DNA of 64,000 nt from Pantanalinema sp. GBBB05. Lineage in GTDB: Bacteria; Cyanobacteriota; Cyanobacteriia; Leptolyngbyales; Leptolyngbyaceae. The first letter of the stretch is position 1; each line of letters opens with the position of its first letter. The notes beneath the pieces were generated by a model. It worked only from the letters and a program-made list of their open reading frames with translations, searched no databases and was not told the origin of the DNA. Location of the stretch: the NCBI GenBank assembly GCA_016743235.1, contig VRZD01000007.1:62001-126000 (forward strand), given 5' to 3'. The position numbers and the translations under genes are program-made. Positions 54,783 to 64,000 of the stretch are shown here, in pieces.

Positions 54783-56078
54783 TTAGCCATACTGTTTGTT
54801 TGATGCAGCCGTATCGAGATTAAACAATACGCTTAAGGTTTGCATGGCGCGACGACGAGCTTCGATATCCTGTTGGGTGCGTAGCTGTACCATCGGATCA
54901 TGCAGAATCTTATTCACGATGCCGCGAGTTAACGCCTCAATCACTTCTTGATGTTTTTCTGCGAATTCAGTGCCAAGGCGCGACAGCGCTTTTTCCAATT
55001 CTTGGACCCGAATGGTTTCCACTTTTTCCCGCAAGCTACTGATCGTAGACACGGTTTCCAGCGATCGCCACCAGGTTTCAAATGTTTCTACTTCCTCTTC
55101 TAGCAGTGATTCGGCTTCCATTGCCATTTGGCGACGAGCTTCATGGTTCTGTGCCACTACAGCTTTGAGGTCGTCTACGTTAAACACATGCACATGGGGC
55201 AAGTTGTTGACATCAGCATCAACGTTACGGGGAACTGAAATATCAAACAGCATCAAGTGCTGTCCAGAATTCAGTACCGGTTCTAGATTGGTTTGATTCA
55301 GTAAAGGCTCAGTCGATGCTGTACTGGTAAACACCAGATCAGAGTGAGCAATTACCTGCATCATCTCTTCGAGAGGATGCAGATGTAATTCGGCGGCTGG
55401 AAACTGTTTGGCTAATTCCTGCGCCCGGTTCAGCGATCGGTTGAGGATGGAAATATTCACTGCGCCTTTAGAAACCAGGTGTTGCACCAGGAGGCGGGAC
55501 ATTTTACCAGCACCCACGATCGCGACCCGACAGGAGGCGAGGTTTTGTACCTTGATTTGGGCTAGTTCAACCGCAGCAGAACTGATCGAGACGGCTCCAG
55601 TACCAATGCTGGTTTCTGTCCGAACTCGCTTGCCAGCGGTCAACGCTTGTTTGAGGAGTTGATTCAGAATCCGCCCCACCCCTTGATGTTGTTGCCCAAG
55701 TTTGTGGCACTGCTTCACTTGGGCGAGGATTTGACCTTCACCGAGGACCAGGCTATCTAACCCAGCCGCAACCCGCATCAGGTGCATCACCGCATCCTGG
55801 TGCAACAGCATAAATAAGTAGGGACGCAGGCTGGCGATCGGTAGCTTGCTATGGTCGGATAAAAATTGAATAACTTCTCGGATACCTTGTTCGGTTTCGC
55901 TGGTAACGATGTAGATTTCCAGACGATTACACGTACTTAAAATGGCTACTTCTTCAATGTGAGGGTAGGCACACAGTTGAGCGATCGCCTTCTCACACTG
56001 GGTCTCAGGAATACTTAACTTCTCCCGTACTTCGACTGGGGCAGTTTTGTGACTCAGCCCCACAATGACAATGTTCAT
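54783..56078 (-). CDS. hemA: glutamyl-tRNA reductase
   Basis: 431 residues; reduces Glu-tRNA(Glu) to glutamate-1-semialdehyde with NADPH, the first committed step of heme and chlorophyll synthesis. [20 protein letters not shown] at the start, the catalytic Cys in [32 protein letters not shown], and the NADPH motif [20 protein letters not shown] are all intact. The C-terminal dimerisation helices include [20 protein letters not shown]. Length is typical. It precedes glpX by a 160-base gap on the same strand; whether they share a transcript is unclear. Confidence 0.96.
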   Translation of the reverse strand: MNIVIVGLSHKTAPVEVREKLSIPETQCEKAIAQLCAYPHIEEVAILSTCNRLEIYIVTSETEQGIREVIQFLSDHSKLPIASLRPYLFMLLHQDAVMHLMRVAAGLDSLVLGEGQILAQVKQCHKLGQQHQGVGRILNQLLKQALTAGKRVRTETSIGTGAVSISSAAVELAQIKVQNLASCRVAIVGAGKMSRLLVQHLVSKGAVNISILNRSLNRAQELAKQFPAAELHLHPLEEMMQVIAHSDLVFTSTASTEPLLNQTNLEPVLNSGQHLMLFDISVPRNVDADVNNLPHVHVFNVDDLKAVVAQNHEARRQMAMEAESLLEEEVETFETWWRSLETVSTISSLREKVETIRVQELEKALSRLGTEFAEKHQEVIEALTRGIVNKILHDPMVQLRTQQDIEARRRAMQTLSVLFNLDTAASNKQYG

Positions 56079-56237
56079 CTTAAAGTCGCTCTGTTATGGG
56101 TTTGGATCGGCGTTAGGAGGAACTAGCTGACTTGGCAGATTAGGTTCTAGCAATTAGTGACTAGTGATGGACTGGCACATAGTTCTGCCTCACTAGTCAC
56201 TAACATTGCCCTACCTATGGCTTGCTCATGCCAATAC

Positions 56238-57278
56238 TTAGTGCAGTTGAATCACTTTGGGTTGCTCAACCATGTGAATTGTATCGACGAAGCGAGCTGT
56301 CTTCGACTGGCTAGAAATGACCAAGGTTTGGGTTCTCACACCACCGTGGAAGAACCGCACCCCTTGTAGTAGGTTGCCCGTGGTGATCCCTGTAGCCGCG
56401 AACAATACATTTTCACCACCTGCCAGTTCTTCAGCGGTATAGACACGATCGGGTTCAGTGATGCCCATTTCATTGAGACGAGCAATATTGCCTTCGCGAG
56501 TCCACTTAGCGCTTTCAGGGGTTTTCACATCTTCGGGATCATAGATCAGTTGTCCCTGGAAGTGTCCACCCAGAGCCCGCATGGCGGCAGCAGAAATCAC
56601 CCCTTCTGGAGCCGCGCCAATGCCCATTAAGGCATGGATATTGGTACCAGAGAAGCCGCAGTTGAGAGCAGCCCCAACGTCACCGTCGGAAATTAGTTGT
56701 ACCCGGGCTCCGGCTTCCCGAATTTCCTTGATCAAGTCAGTATGGCGATCGCGCTTCATCACGACCACGACTAACTCATCAATTGAGCGATTGAGACACT
56801 CTGATAGGATCTTCAAGTTTTCGGTTGCCGATTTATTGATATCCACATGCCCTTTGGCGGCGGGAGGTGCTGCCAGCTTTTTCATGTAAAAGTCTGGAGC
56901 GGCGAATAAACCACCTTTCTCAGAAATGGCTAGCACTGCCATTGATCCGGGTTGACCATAAGCCACCAGATTTGTGCCTTCGCAGGGATCAACCGCAATG
57001 TCAATTTCGACTAATTCGTCAGGGTTGCAATAGTTCTTGGCATCCTCGCGGGTACAAATCCCCACTTCTTCGCCAATGTAGAGCATGGGGGCTTCATCCC
57101 GCTCTCCTTCCCCGATGACAATCTTGCCGCGCATGTAGATTTTGTTCATGCGTTCCCGCATGGCTTCTACAGCAACATGATCAGCAGTGTTTTTGTCACC
57201 TTTGCCCATCCACCGAGCGGACGCGATCGCAGCTTGTTCAACAACCTCAATGATCTCTAAACCGAGTGTGCTCTCCAC
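56238..57278 (-). CDS. glpX: class II fructose-1,6-/sedoheptulose-1,7-bisphosphatase
   Basis: 346 residues; the dual FBPase/SBPase of the cyanobacterial Calvin cycle. [40 protein letters not shown], then the metal-binding [40 protein letters not shown] and [20 protein letters not shown] are the GlpX family blocks. Normal length, complete. In cyanobacteria it is redox- and AMP-regulated at the protein level. It is divergent from the small membrane protein gene at 57463 with a 180-base shared promoter region. Confidence 0.96.
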   Translation of the reverse strand: MESTLGLEIIEVVEQAAIASARWMGKGDKNTADHVAVEAMRERMNKIYMRGKIVIGEGERDEAPMLYIGEEVGICTREDAKNYCNPDELVEIDIAVDPCEGTNLVAYGQPGSMAVLAISEKGGLFAAPDFYMKKLAAPPAAKGHVDINKSATENLKILSECLNRSIDELVVVVMKRDRHTDLIKEIREAGARVQLISDGDVGAALNCGFSGTNIHALMGIGAAPEGVISAAAMRALGGHFQGQLIYDPEDVKTPESAKWTREGNIARLNEMGITEPDRVYTAEELAGGENVLFAATGITTGNLLQGVRFFHGGVRTQTLVISSQSKTARFVDTIHMVEQPKVIQLH

Positions 57279-57462
57279 GAAGTAAACCCTCCCAACTGCT
57301 GATTTCGCGCTGTTTTTATTGCGCTTCAGTCTACAAGTCTATCAAAAGGCGGACTCACGCTTGAAGCTGATTCCCAAAACAACCTGTGTTAAGTTTTACT
57401 GCTAAGAGGTCGGTACAGTGTCTAGCTCCCTGTTTTCCGGTTTTCAATGATTTGTAAAACCA

Positions 57463-57705
57463 ATGGCTATTTTTCTTTGGCTACTCCTTGCTTGGACTGC
57501 TGGGATCGCGGTGATTTTGGGTAGTTTGATGACGATCGCTAGCTTTTTACTTTGGCTCGTGCCCCATACAGCCAAATCTAAATCCACTAAACCGCTGGCT
57601 TTGCCCTCCGTTGGGTATCAGCGCTGGCAGTTAATCGGCGTTGCCCTAGCGATCGCGCTAAGCGGACTGATATTGCTGATCGTTGTACCGTTTCCTCACC
57701 TGTAA
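57463..57705 (+). CDS. small two-helix membrane protein
   Basis: 80 residues with two hydrophobic segments (IFLWLLLAWTAGIAVILGSL and LIGVALAIALSGLILLIVVP) joined by a short basic loop (HTAKSKSTKPLALPSVGYQR). No recognised family. It stands 2 bases upstream of the Nudix gene, so it is the first gene of the plus-strand group 57463-58570. It may be an anchor or regulator of the membrane; nothing more can be said. Confidence 0.65.
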   Translation: MAIFLWLLLAWTAGIAVILGSLMTIASFLLWLVPHTAKSKSTKPLALPSVGYQRWQLIGVALAIALSGLILLIVVPFPHL

Positions 57706-57707
57706 TC

Positions 57708-58259
57708 ATGGCTCGATTTCACGTCCCTCACTTTGAGGAAGCTGGGAGGCTGAATCCCAAAACTATCCACGATCGTATGCCGGAGGCGTTATACAGTAAC
57801 ACGCTAGATTATCTGGTGATTACCTGTGTGGATCTGGCATTTGTCAGGGAAGGACAACTTTTGTTGGCGCAACGAACTCGTTATCCCCGCTCATCCTGGT
57901 GGCTGATTGGCGGCAGAATGGTGGCGGGTGAAAGTCCGATCGCAGCGGCACAACGTAAAGCGGCAGAAGAAGCGCAGTTAGTGGGTCTGGGAGCTGAGCG
58001 GTTTCAGTTCCTTGGTGTCTATTCCACGTGTTTCGCTATGCGGGAACAAGAGCCAAGGCAGCATGGTTCTCATACGGTGAATTTGACTTACAGAGTGCAA
58101 CTAACGGCTGTAGAGCAAGCTCAAGTCCAGTTAAGCCAGGCTGAATATAATTCCCACTATCGATGGCTGGCATTGTCAGCAGTAGAGCAGATACTAGACT
58201 TAAGCAATCCGATTGATCACGCTTTACAAACCATCGTTCACGATTTGAGAAACTGGTAA
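57708..58259 (+). CDS. Nudix hydrolase
   Basis: 183 residues. The Nudix box reads GGRMVAGESPIAAAQRKAAE with EAQLVG: the G-x5-E and E-E parts are kept, but the canonical RE is RK here. LYSNTLDYLVITCVDLAFVR opens the fold and LLLAQRTRYPRSSWWLIGG leads into the box; it resembles the NDP-sugar/GDP-mannose mannosyl-hydrolase branch. Cytosolic. It follows the small membrane protein by 2 bases and overlaps the glutaredoxin start by 1 base (TAATG), so translation is coupled. Confidence 0.82.
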   Translation: MARFHVPHFEEAGRLNPKTIHDRMPEALYSNTLDYLVITCVDLAFVREGQLLLAQRTRYPRSSWWLIGGRMVAGESPIAAAQRKAAEEAQLVGLGAERFQFLGVYSTCFAMREQEPRQHGSHTVNLTYRVQLTAVEQAQVQLSQAEYNSHYRWLALSAVEQILDLSNPIDHALQTIVHDLRNW

Positions 58260-58570
58260 TGAATCTACTCAATACGTTATTGAATCGGCATCCGGATCGG
58301 GTGAAAGCTAAGGTCGAAATTTATACCTGGCAAACCTGTCCGTTTTGCATGCGTGCCAAGCTGCTGCTTTGGTGGAAAGGGGTGAACTATACCGAATATA
58401 AGATTGATGGGGATGAGACCGCCCGAGCCAAAATGGCAGAACGGGCGAACGGTCATCGTACAGTTCCCCAAATCTTTATTAACCAGGAACATATTGGCGG
58501 TTGTGATGATCTTTATCGTTTGGATAGCCAACAAGCCTTAGATCCCCTGTTGGCAACAGCCAACACTTGA
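58259..58570 (+). CDS. grxC: glutaredoxin 3
   Basis: 103 residues. The dithiol active site CPFC lies in IYTWQTCPFCMRAKLLLWWK; the GSH-binding TVPQIFINQEHIGGCDDLYR (cis-Pro and GG) follows. The 15-residue leader (LLNTLLNRHPDRVKAK) is longer than in GrxC of most bacteria. It reduces protein and GSH mixed disulfides in the cytosol. Overlaps the Nudix stop by one base; the tadA gene follows after 14 bases. Confidence 0.93.
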   Translation: MNLLNTLLNRHPDRVKAKVEIYTWQTCPFCMRAKLLLWWKGVNYTEYKIDGDETARAKMAERANGHRTVPQIFINQEHIGGCDDLYRLDSQQALDPLLATANT

Positions 58571-58584
58571 TTGTTCAGGGCTAA

Positions 58585-59094
58585 ATGATGTTGCCACCTC
58601 CGCCGATCGCTACGCCAGAATATCTAGTGCATTGTCACTGGATGCAGCAGGCGATCGGTTTAGCCGAACAAGCTGGGATGGCTGGAGAAGTGCCTGTGGG
58701 TGCAGTCATTGTGGGTGCAGATAATCAAGCGATCGCAGTGGCTGAAAATCGGCGGGAACGCGATCACGATCCCACGGCTCATGCTGAAATTCTGGCATTA
58801 CGAGCGGCTGGGCAGGTTTTAGGCAACTGGCATTTAGAACAATGTACATTGTACGTAACGCTGGAACCCTGTCCGATGTGTGCTGGTGCGTTAGTACTGG
58901 CGCGATTAGGGCAGTTGGTTTATGGAGCGGATGACCTAAAAGCGGGAGCCATCCGGAGTGTGTTAAATCTACCTGATAGTCCAGCCTCTAACCATCATTT
59001 TTCTACTATAAGTGGTATCTTAGAAGCGCCCTGTCGCCAATTGTTACAGACCTGGTTTGCTAGTCGGCGGCGGGAACGATCGCGGCATCTGTGA
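58585..59094 (+). CDS. tadA: tRNA adenosine(34) deaminase
   Basis: 169 residues. Zinc site: HAEILALRAAG with the catalytic Glu, then CTLYVTLEPCPMCAGALVLA with the PCxxC cysteines. MQQAIGLAEQAGMAGEVPVG, AVIVG and NRRERDHDPTAHAE are the usual TadA start. It makes inosine at the wobble position of tRNA-Arg(ACG). Start is ATG 58585 or 58588. Cotranscribed with the glutaredoxin by spacing. The plsC gene follows by 116 bases. Confidence 0.94.
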   Translation: MMLPPPPIATPEYLVHCHWMQQAIGLAEQAGMAGEVPVGAVIVGADNQAIAVAENRRERDHDPTAHAEILALRAAGQVLGNWHLEQCTLYVTLEPCPMCAGALVLARLGQLVYGADDLKAGAIRSVLNLPDSPASNHHFSTISGILEAPCRQLLQTWFASRRRERSRHL

Positions 59095-59210
59095 TTGTCT
59101 TAGTCTCATGCCACAGATGAAAGTGTCCCTAGTCGTAGGAACAGTAGATTAAGAGGCATTTAGGGTAGAAGTAAGACCACTCGCTGGCATCTACCCCCCT
59201 AGCTTGCACT

Positions 59211-60059
59211 ATGCATTTGCTCGATCTAATGACCCCCCCTAAATCATCGACTGTCGATTATTCTGCCGACATCCAGGTGTATCCTTCTCGCCCGGACGAT
59301 CGTTACGCACCTTCTCCCCTAGCCGCAGTTGATCCGTTCTCTGCCCCTCATTCTGTAAGCAAATCAGATTGCCCCCATGGTTTGCCGCCACTTTCTCGGG
59401 TTTCACCCTGGCTGATCTCATTAGCCTATCCAGTTGGACGCCATGCGTTGCTACCGTTTTACTTCCAGCAGATTGAAGTGTCTGGTCAAGAGCATTTGCC
59501 GCATTCTGGGGCGGTAATTCTAGCGCCAACTCATCGCTCCCGCTGGGATGCCTTTATGATTCCCTATGTCGCTGGACATGATATTACGGGGCGACATCTG
59601 CGATTTATGGTGTCTGCGAATGAGATGACTGGCTTACAAGGGTGGTTTATTCGCCGCATGGGAGGATTCCCGATCGACCCAAAGCGTCCCACGATCGCCA
59701 GCCTGCGGCATGGAGTTGAGCTGCTCCAGGCAGGAGAAACGTTAGTCATCTTTCCCGAAGGAGACATTTATCGAGACAAGCAAGTACAACCGTTAAAGCC
59801 AGGGTTAGCCCGTCTAGCGCTACAAGCAGAAGCCAGTCGTGCTCATTTAGGGATCACGATCGTGCCGATTAGCATCTGTTACAGTGAGCCATTAGTACCC
59901 TGGCGCTGTCGAGTGGCGATTCGGATTGGCAAACCGTTGAAAGTTGCAGATTACAATACTGCTGCTCCTAAGCAACAAGCCAAAAAACTCACAGATGACT
60001 TGCAACAGGCGCTATCCACCATTAGTGATGACGTTGATGATAGGTCAGAAGCCAAGTAA
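59211..60059 (+). CDS. 1-acyl-sn-glycerol-3-phosphate acyltransferase (PlsC-like)
   Basis: 282 residues. The acyltransferase H-x4-D motif is THRSRWDAFMIPYVAG; the FPEGDIYRD box and IVPISICY follow. An N-terminal 60 residues are polar and unconserved (TPPKSSTVDYSADIQVYPS). Family role: transfer of an acyl group to lysophosphatidic acid or a related acceptor at the membrane. The Pro-rich lead makes it longer than standard PlsC. It is convergent with the subtilase gene, 23 bases between the stops. Confidence 0.85.
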   Translation: MHLLDLMTPPKSSTVDYSADIQVYPSRPDDRYAPSPLAAVDPFSAPHSVSKSDCPHGLPPLSRVSPWLISLAYPVGRHALLPFYFQQIEVSGQEHLPHSGAVILAPTHRSRWDAFMIPYVAGHDITGRHLRFMVSANEMTGLQGWFIRRMGGFPIDPKRPTIASLRHGVELLQAGETLVIFPEGDIYRDKQVQPLKPGLARLALQAEASRAHLGITIVPISICYSEPLVPWRCRVAIRIGKPLKVADYNTAAPKQQAKKLTDDLQQALSTISDDVDDRSEAK

Positions 60060-60082
60060 GCTATCAACGAGTTGTTGCTTGG

Positions 60083-62167
60083 TCATACTTTCAGCACTAA
60101 CTCCCAATTTTTGAGAGTGCCTGTGTCTCCTTGCGCGTAATCCACCACTTTTAATTTCCACTGTCCCTGCGCGGATTGGTTGAAGCAGCGCTTCAGTAGT
60201 GGAGTGCTTTGGGGTGAATAGGTGGTCTGGAGCATGTTTCTGCGACCGAGAGTCCGACCTTGTAATAAGACTGTTTGTCCAGACGGCGAAATCAAACTAA
60301 TTTCTAAATCACTCATAAAACTGTGCTCGATCGCCACAGTGACCTGAAGATCACGCACTGGGCTATTCTCCGTAATCTGAATTGAGCTGGTAATTCCTTG
60401 CGGATTGTAATCTGGGATTTCGATACTGGTTGAATTGGCTTGCCGGATTTGCCGAGAGCCTGCGACCGCGACTGCTTGACGTTGGACAGCGGCTTGCACC
60501 GCTTTAAACGCGTTGACTTTCCCATATCCAAACCACTCTGATCGTCCGCCTGTTTCATACGTGCCTTTGCGTAACCCCAGTTGGGGATCGGGATCTTTGT
60601 CCACGATCTTGTCTGCGGTTTGTTGCAGAATCTGGCGGACATCAGTTGCGGTCAAATCAGGATTAGCAGATAGAACTAATGCCGCGACTCCAGCTACGAC
60701 CGGGCAAGCACTGGATGTCCCACCAAAGTCGGAAGTGAAATTACTCGGGTCATAGCCTTCTCTACCCGAGCGATCGGTTGTGACGATGCCTAGCCCGGCG
60801 TAGTCATCGTAGACATCGGGTGGCACCATTGCCGGAGCGTTATTACTGGGAGCGCAAACCGCAATTTCTGTGCCCCAATTGCTATAGGCTGCCTTCTTAT
60901 TCAAGCTGGTGGATGCTGCCACGGCAATCACATCCGGATGGACAGCAAAGCCATTCAGCCACTGAGTTGAACCGCTCAGTTCATTATTTGGCCACCCACG
61001 CTCATTCACTTTGCCATTGATCGGGCGATTAGAATTACCAGCCGCAAACACAATCACGCAACCTTTGCCATTACGTCCTTTCGTTGCCGTTCGGGTGAGG
61101 GCAGCACTGACTCGGAGAGATAAGGGGAATTGGTTGGCAGCCGCTCCCCAACTACAGGAAATCACCGCCGCCCCTTTCTCGATCGCCCAGTTAAATAGCT
61201 CCTCCATATCTTCATCCCCCAGGTACCCAGTGGTGCGAATCGGCATCAGCGCACAACCTGGGGCAACACCTACGGCGCCATTACCGTTTTCTTCCGCAAC
61301 CGCAACGCCAGCACAGGCAGTGCCGTGATTATCTTCAGGCTCACTGGGTAAGGGCAGAAAGTCATTTGCTTTAAAGTCACGCGGGGCGACGATTTTTCCT
61401 ACTCCTTGAAAATCGGGATGGTTAACATCGACCGAATCGTCCATGACCGCGACCACGATCGATCGCACCCCCCGGGTAATATCCCAGGCTTTCTCAGCAA
61501 AAATATGGGAATTAGCGGCTAGTCCTGCTCCGCCAGTATGGTTCAAATGCCATTGTTTAGGATAAATCGGGTCTTTAGGACGGTAGTAAGACTGAGTAGG
61601 GATGATGATATTGGGTTCTGCGACAATGACTTCCGCTCGCTGAATTAAGCGGTTGGCAATCTTGACTGGGTTTTCGGTTGCCGCAGCTGTAATTTGGAAG
61701 ACAAAGGCATTGGCAAGCCCTTCAATGGGTTTGACTTGCTGTAACCCAAACTCAGTGGCAATTTGTTCGATCGCGGATAGGGTGACCGTTGGCGCAAATT
61801 GCACAGTGATTTGGTTGATCAGATATACCCGTGAATTGGGACTATTTTGCAGCTGATAGACATGGGTCGCATAGTCAATCTGGTCTGACTGCCGTACCTG
61901 TTGCATCACCTGATCGCGTTGGGCTGGATCGACGATGACTTCCTTGAGCCTTTCCAATCCGGGGGTTGGGTAAAGTTCGGCAGGCAACTGTTGCACCAAA
62001 TTAGCCGCCGCTTCTGGATTGCTCGCACTAATCACGAAGCGATCCTCAACTTTTTGCAGCAATAACTCTTCTCCCCCCCGCTGGAGCACACGACCTACAC
62101 TAGACTCGGGCATTGTTGCGCCTTGTGCGGAATTAGAAGTTGGGTGGAATGGGGGTTGACTCGTCAT
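60083..62167 (-). CDS. S8 subtilisin-like protease with P-domain
   Basis: 694 residues. Catalytic triad in order: Asp in VVAVMDDSVDVNHPDFQ, His in NHGTACAGVAVAEE, Ser in GGTSSACPVVAGVAAL; the oxyanion Asn lies in FAAGNSN. An N-terminal about 190-residue pro-region has no signal peptide. The C-terminal 120 residues form a proprotein-convertase P-domain (ITENSPVRDLQVTVAIEHSF, GQWKLKVVDYAQGDTGTLKN). Large subtilases with a P-domain are common in filamentous cyanobacteria (calcium-dependent proteases). Location uncertain because no signal peptide is seen. Confidence 0.9.
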   Translation of the reverse strand: MTSQPPFHPTSNSAQGATMPESSVGRVLQRGGEELLLQKVEDRFVISASNPEAAANLVQQLPAELYPTPGLERLKEVIVDPAQRDQVMQQVRQSDQIDYATHVYQLQNSPNSRVYLINQITVQFAPTVTLSAIEQIATEFGLQQVKPIEGLANAFVFQITAAATENPVKIANRLIQRAEVIVAEPNIIIPTQSYYRPKDPIYPKQWHLNHTGGAGLAANSHIFAEKAWDITRGVRSIVVAVMDDSVDVNHPDFQGVGKIVAPRDFKANDFLPLPSEPEDNHGTACAGVAVAEENGNGAVGVAPGCALMPIRTTGYLGDEDMEELFNWAIEKGAAVISCSWGAAANQFPLSLRVSAALTRTATKGRNGKGCVIVFAAGNSNRPINGKVNERGWPNNELSGSTQWLNGFAVHPDVIAVAASTSLNKKAAYSNWGTEIAVCAPSNNAPAMVPPDVYDDYAGLGIVTTDRSGREGYDPSNFTSDFGGTSSACPVVAGVAALVLSANPDLTATDVRQILQQTADKIVDKDPDPQLGLRKGTYETGGRSEWFGYGKVNAFKAVQAAVQRQAVAVAGSRQIRQANSTSIEIPDYNPQGITSSIQITENSPVRDLQVTVAIEHSFMSDLEISLISPSGQTVLLQGRTLGRRNMLQTTYSPQSTPLLKRCFNQSAQGQWKLKVVDYAQGDTGTLKNWELVLKV

Positions 62168-62426
62168 AGAACCACCTTCTTAAGATCAGTCGCTGAAATT
62201 GAGGTTACTCCACGCTAGCCCAAAAAATTAAAATCAATCGGCACACTTGCCCAAGCGCAGTTAATAGCCATGATGCCAAATTATTCGGAAGCTGGTTGGG
62301 TCTTAGCTTGGGCGGATCTGAGGCAGTCGCTAGCGGGATCAGAGTGGTAAGATACGAGGGTTTAGATCTATAAAGAAAAGATTAGATCTATTTTTCTTTG
62401 CGCAATTCTTGTCAAAATCTGCCCTC

Positions 62427-63032
62427 ATGGAACCCCTTGGTATGCTTCGTCCCTTCTACATTACTGGCTTAGCCTCGTTGTCCCTGCTGACTGCTGCGAT
62501 CGTGTACAAACCTGTCAGCGTCCAGGCACAGGCATTGCCAACTGGTCCTGAGCAAGCTCAGCCGATCGATCCGAATGATCCCAATGTGGTGCGTCCAGTA
62601 ACTCAGGAGAGTGGCTTCCTTAGCGTTCAAGGTGGTCAACGGTTAATGCAAGAAGCGAATGGTGCTGTCTCCGCCCAAAACTACACGGCAGCCGTCAAAA
62701 AGCTTCAAGAAGCTCGGCAAGTATTTAATCAACTGTCTAACTTCTACCAAGACTTAGCGGGCAGTTTTTCGGCGATCGATAATCGTGTTGCTGATAGCCA
62801 ACGACGGAAAGCCTTGGAAACAGCACAAATGCGGGATGAAGCGACCTATCAGCTAGCCTTGGTGCATCGGGCGCAAAAACAGCCAGAACTAGCTGTACCC
62901 TTGTTAGTCCAAATTGTTCGCAGCCAACAACCTACCCGTGACTTGGGCAAAAAGGCTTATCAGCAGCTATTTGAGCTAGGGTTTGTCGATACTCCATTTC
63001 CTCAAGCCGAACAATCCTCGGCTACCCCTTAG
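62427..63032 (+). CDS. secreted TPR-like hypothetical protein
   Basis: About 201 residues from ATG 62427 (62442 is an alternative start, MLRPFYITGLASLSLL). The signal peptide ends near VSVQAQA. The mature part is helical: GQRLMQEANGAVSAQNYTAA, VKKLQEARQVFNQLSNFYQD, ETAQMRDEATYQLALVHRAQ, a TPR-like arrangement with a low-complexity head (PEQAQPIDPNDPNV). I recall similar proteins from cyanobacteria, with no known function. Probably periplasmic. It precedes bolA by 200 bases of non-coding sequence. Confidence 0.7.
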   Translation: MEPLGMLRPFYITGLASLSLLTAAIVYKPVSVQAQALPTGPEQAQPIDPNDPNVVRPVTQESGFLSVQGGQRLMQEANGAVSAQNYTAAVKKLQEARQVFNQLSNFYQDLAGSFSAIDNRVADSQRRKALETAQMRDEATYQLALVHRAQKQPELAVPLLVQIVRSQQPTRDLGKKAYQQLFELGFVDTPFPQAEQSSATP

Positions 63033-63231
63033 TTTATAAGGTCTAATTCCCCTGAGTAACCATTGCTTCTGCAAAAGATAGGTGGTTCACTATGAGCTGT
63101 TTGTCAAGCCCGATTAGCGATTAGACTAAGGGCAGGAAGCTGTCGATCGGTCGGCATTGATTCTGTCTTACTGAGCTAAGCTGCTGCAACATCATTGGTT
63201 TCGAGTTCCAAACACATATTAAGGAGGGTAG

Positions 63232-63489
63232 ATGATTAAGCCGGATCAGGTAGAAGCAATGATTAAATCTGAGCTACCCGATGCCCAAATCCAGGTTCAA
63301 GATCTGACGGGTGGTGGGGATCACTACCAGGTCACAGTAGTCTCGTCCCTATTTGAAGGAAAAGGGCGAGTACAACAGCATCAAATGGTTTACAAAGCTG
63401 TGCAGCAGGCAATGTCTACGGAAGCGATTCATGCCCTAGCGCTGAAGACCTATACTCCCACGACTTGGGCAACCGCCACAAGCCAATGA
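63232..63489 (+). CDS. BolA family protein
   Basis: 85 residues: [51 protein letters not shown], the class II KH-like BolA fold with the conserved H-x-Q-M/R-V-Y end. A strong SD AAGGAGGG stands 5 bases before ATG 63232. BolA proteins bind monothiol glutaredoxin via a shared [2Fe-2S] cluster; the Grx4-type gene follows after 68 bases, as expected. Role: iron-sulfur sensing or trafficking. Confidence 0.93.
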   Translation: MIKPDQVEAMIKSELPDAQIQVQDLTGGGDHYQVTVVSSLFEGKGRVQQHQMVYKAVQQAMSTEAIHALALKTYTPTTWATATSQ

Positions 63490-63557
63490 TCCTCTGGGCG
63501 CATAGACTCTTTGATCAACGACTACTAACCGCAATTACATCCATTACGCATCAAACT

Positions 63558-63881
63558 ATGACTACAGATACTCACTCTCGCATTGCCAATCTGGTTCAGC
63601 AGAATAAAATCCTGGTGTTCATGAAGGGCAGCAAACTCATGCCCCAATGTGGCTTTTCGAATAATGTCGTGCAAATTCTCAATACTCTGGGCGTCCCTTA
63701 TGAAACCGTTGACGTCCTGTCCGACCCCGAAATTCGTCAGGGTGTGAAGGAATACTCGAATTGGCCGACGATTCCGCAGGTGTATATCAATGGTGAGTTT
63801 GTTGGTGGTTCGGATATTCTGATTGAGCTATATCAGAATGGCGAACTGCAACAAATGGTGGAAGTCGCTCTAGCATCCTAG
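63558..63881 (+). CDS. grxD: monothiol glutaredoxin (Grx4 type)
   Basis: 107 residues from ATG 63558 ([20 protein letters not shown]); the frame extends back to 63465 but that leader overlaps bolA and has no support. CGFS active site in [20 protein letters not shown], then the GSH site [20 protein letters not shown]. Binds a [2Fe-2S] cluster with glutathione and with BolA. The gene order bolA-grx4 matches the conserved partnership. Confidence 0.96.
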   Translation: MTTDTHSRIANLVQQNKILVFMKGSKLMPQCGFSNNVVQILNTLGVPYETVDVLSDPEIRQGVKEYSNWPTIPQVYINGEFVGGSDILIELYQNGELQQMVEVALAS

Positions 63882-63947
63882 TCCCTGGCGATCGCTATGC
63901 TGGCGATTGTGAGCTGCGACTCAATTCTCAACGCCGTAGTATCCCGT

Positions 63948-63983
63948 CTCCTGTAGTTCGTTGCCCAGAGAGAGCTACAGGAG
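63948..63983. repeat. 9-bp inverted repeat near the window end
   Basis: CTCCTGTAG (63948-63956) and CTACAGGAG (63975-63983) form a perfect 9-bp stem with an 18-base loop. No T-run follows (GTTGGGG), so it is not a standard terminator of grxD; it may be a factor-dependent stop or the start of a structured element beyond the window. Confidence 0.5.
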
Positions 63984-64000
63984 GTTGGGGTTGGCAACCG

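Overview
The window reads as chromosomal DNA of a filamentous-type cyanobacterium. The evidence is the very frequent GCGATCGC-type palindrome (HIP1), the cyanobacterial gene set (class II FBPase/SBPase GlpX, CcsA/Ycf5, PilT with a proline-rich leader, SepF, HemA, a KaiB-domain protein, CruA/CruP-like oxidoreductase, DUF2949, KGK, DUF3352) and cyanobacterial small repeats. Most genes are complete. The first 85 bases are only the tail of a response regulator.

Layout. 0-9.8 kb: housekeeping and envelope genes (DUF192 lipoprotein, class V aminotransferase, carotenoid-cyclase-like flavoprotein, pyrE, a CAU-anticodon tRNA, a CNNM/HlyC-type membrane protein) plus a DUF3592 gene that appears to carry a frameshift. 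9.8-17.4 kb: an accessory strip of small genes, almost all on the minus strand. Five of the gaps hold attC-like imperfect palindromes (four of 85-87 bp, one of about 72 bp), each lying 3' of a minus-strand gene. I read this as an integron-type cassette array without an integrase in view. Its cargo includes an OGFr-domain protein, a shortened DUF6745-like protein, a VOC protein, a DUF1877 protein, an RNA ligase and a protein with a free-standing EF-G domain IV. 17.5-36.7 kb: an MFS transporter, then a PPIase-like protein, a 4936-residue DUF4347/RTX/FG-GAP giant and a beta-barrel outer-membrane protein, which look like one surface/secretion locus.

36.9-43.7 kb: a second accessory strip with an Rpn/PD-(D/E)XK nuclease, a tight three-gene operon (DUF262 protein, DUF3696 AAA ATPase, unknown protein) that resembles a defence module, a broken DUF4258 gene overlapping a DUF2283 gene, a DUF2281 antitoxin-like gene, an 11-copy 21-bp tandem repeat, a MITE-like element and a 15-bp perfect inverted repeat. 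43.6-64 kb: core genes again: KGK protein, ccsA, DUF3352, cofH overlapping a KaiB-domain gene, pilT, ctpA-type protease, ispG, sepF, hemA, glpX, a compact plus-strand group (small membrane protein, Nudix, glutaredoxin, tadA, plsC), a subtilase with P-domain, and the bolA/monothiol-glutaredoxin pair.

How the genes fit together. The core parts serve isoprenoid (ispG) and carotenoid chemistry, tetrapyrrole synthesis (hemA), the Calvin cycle (glpX), cytochrome c maturation (ccsA), pili and division (pilT, sepF) and Fe-S/redox control (grx, bolA). The accessory strips carry most of what is unusual. The best candidates for something new are the cassette array with its EF-G-domain-IV gene, the DUF262/DUF3696/unknown operon, and the giant DUF4347-RTX-FG-GAP protein with its neighbours.
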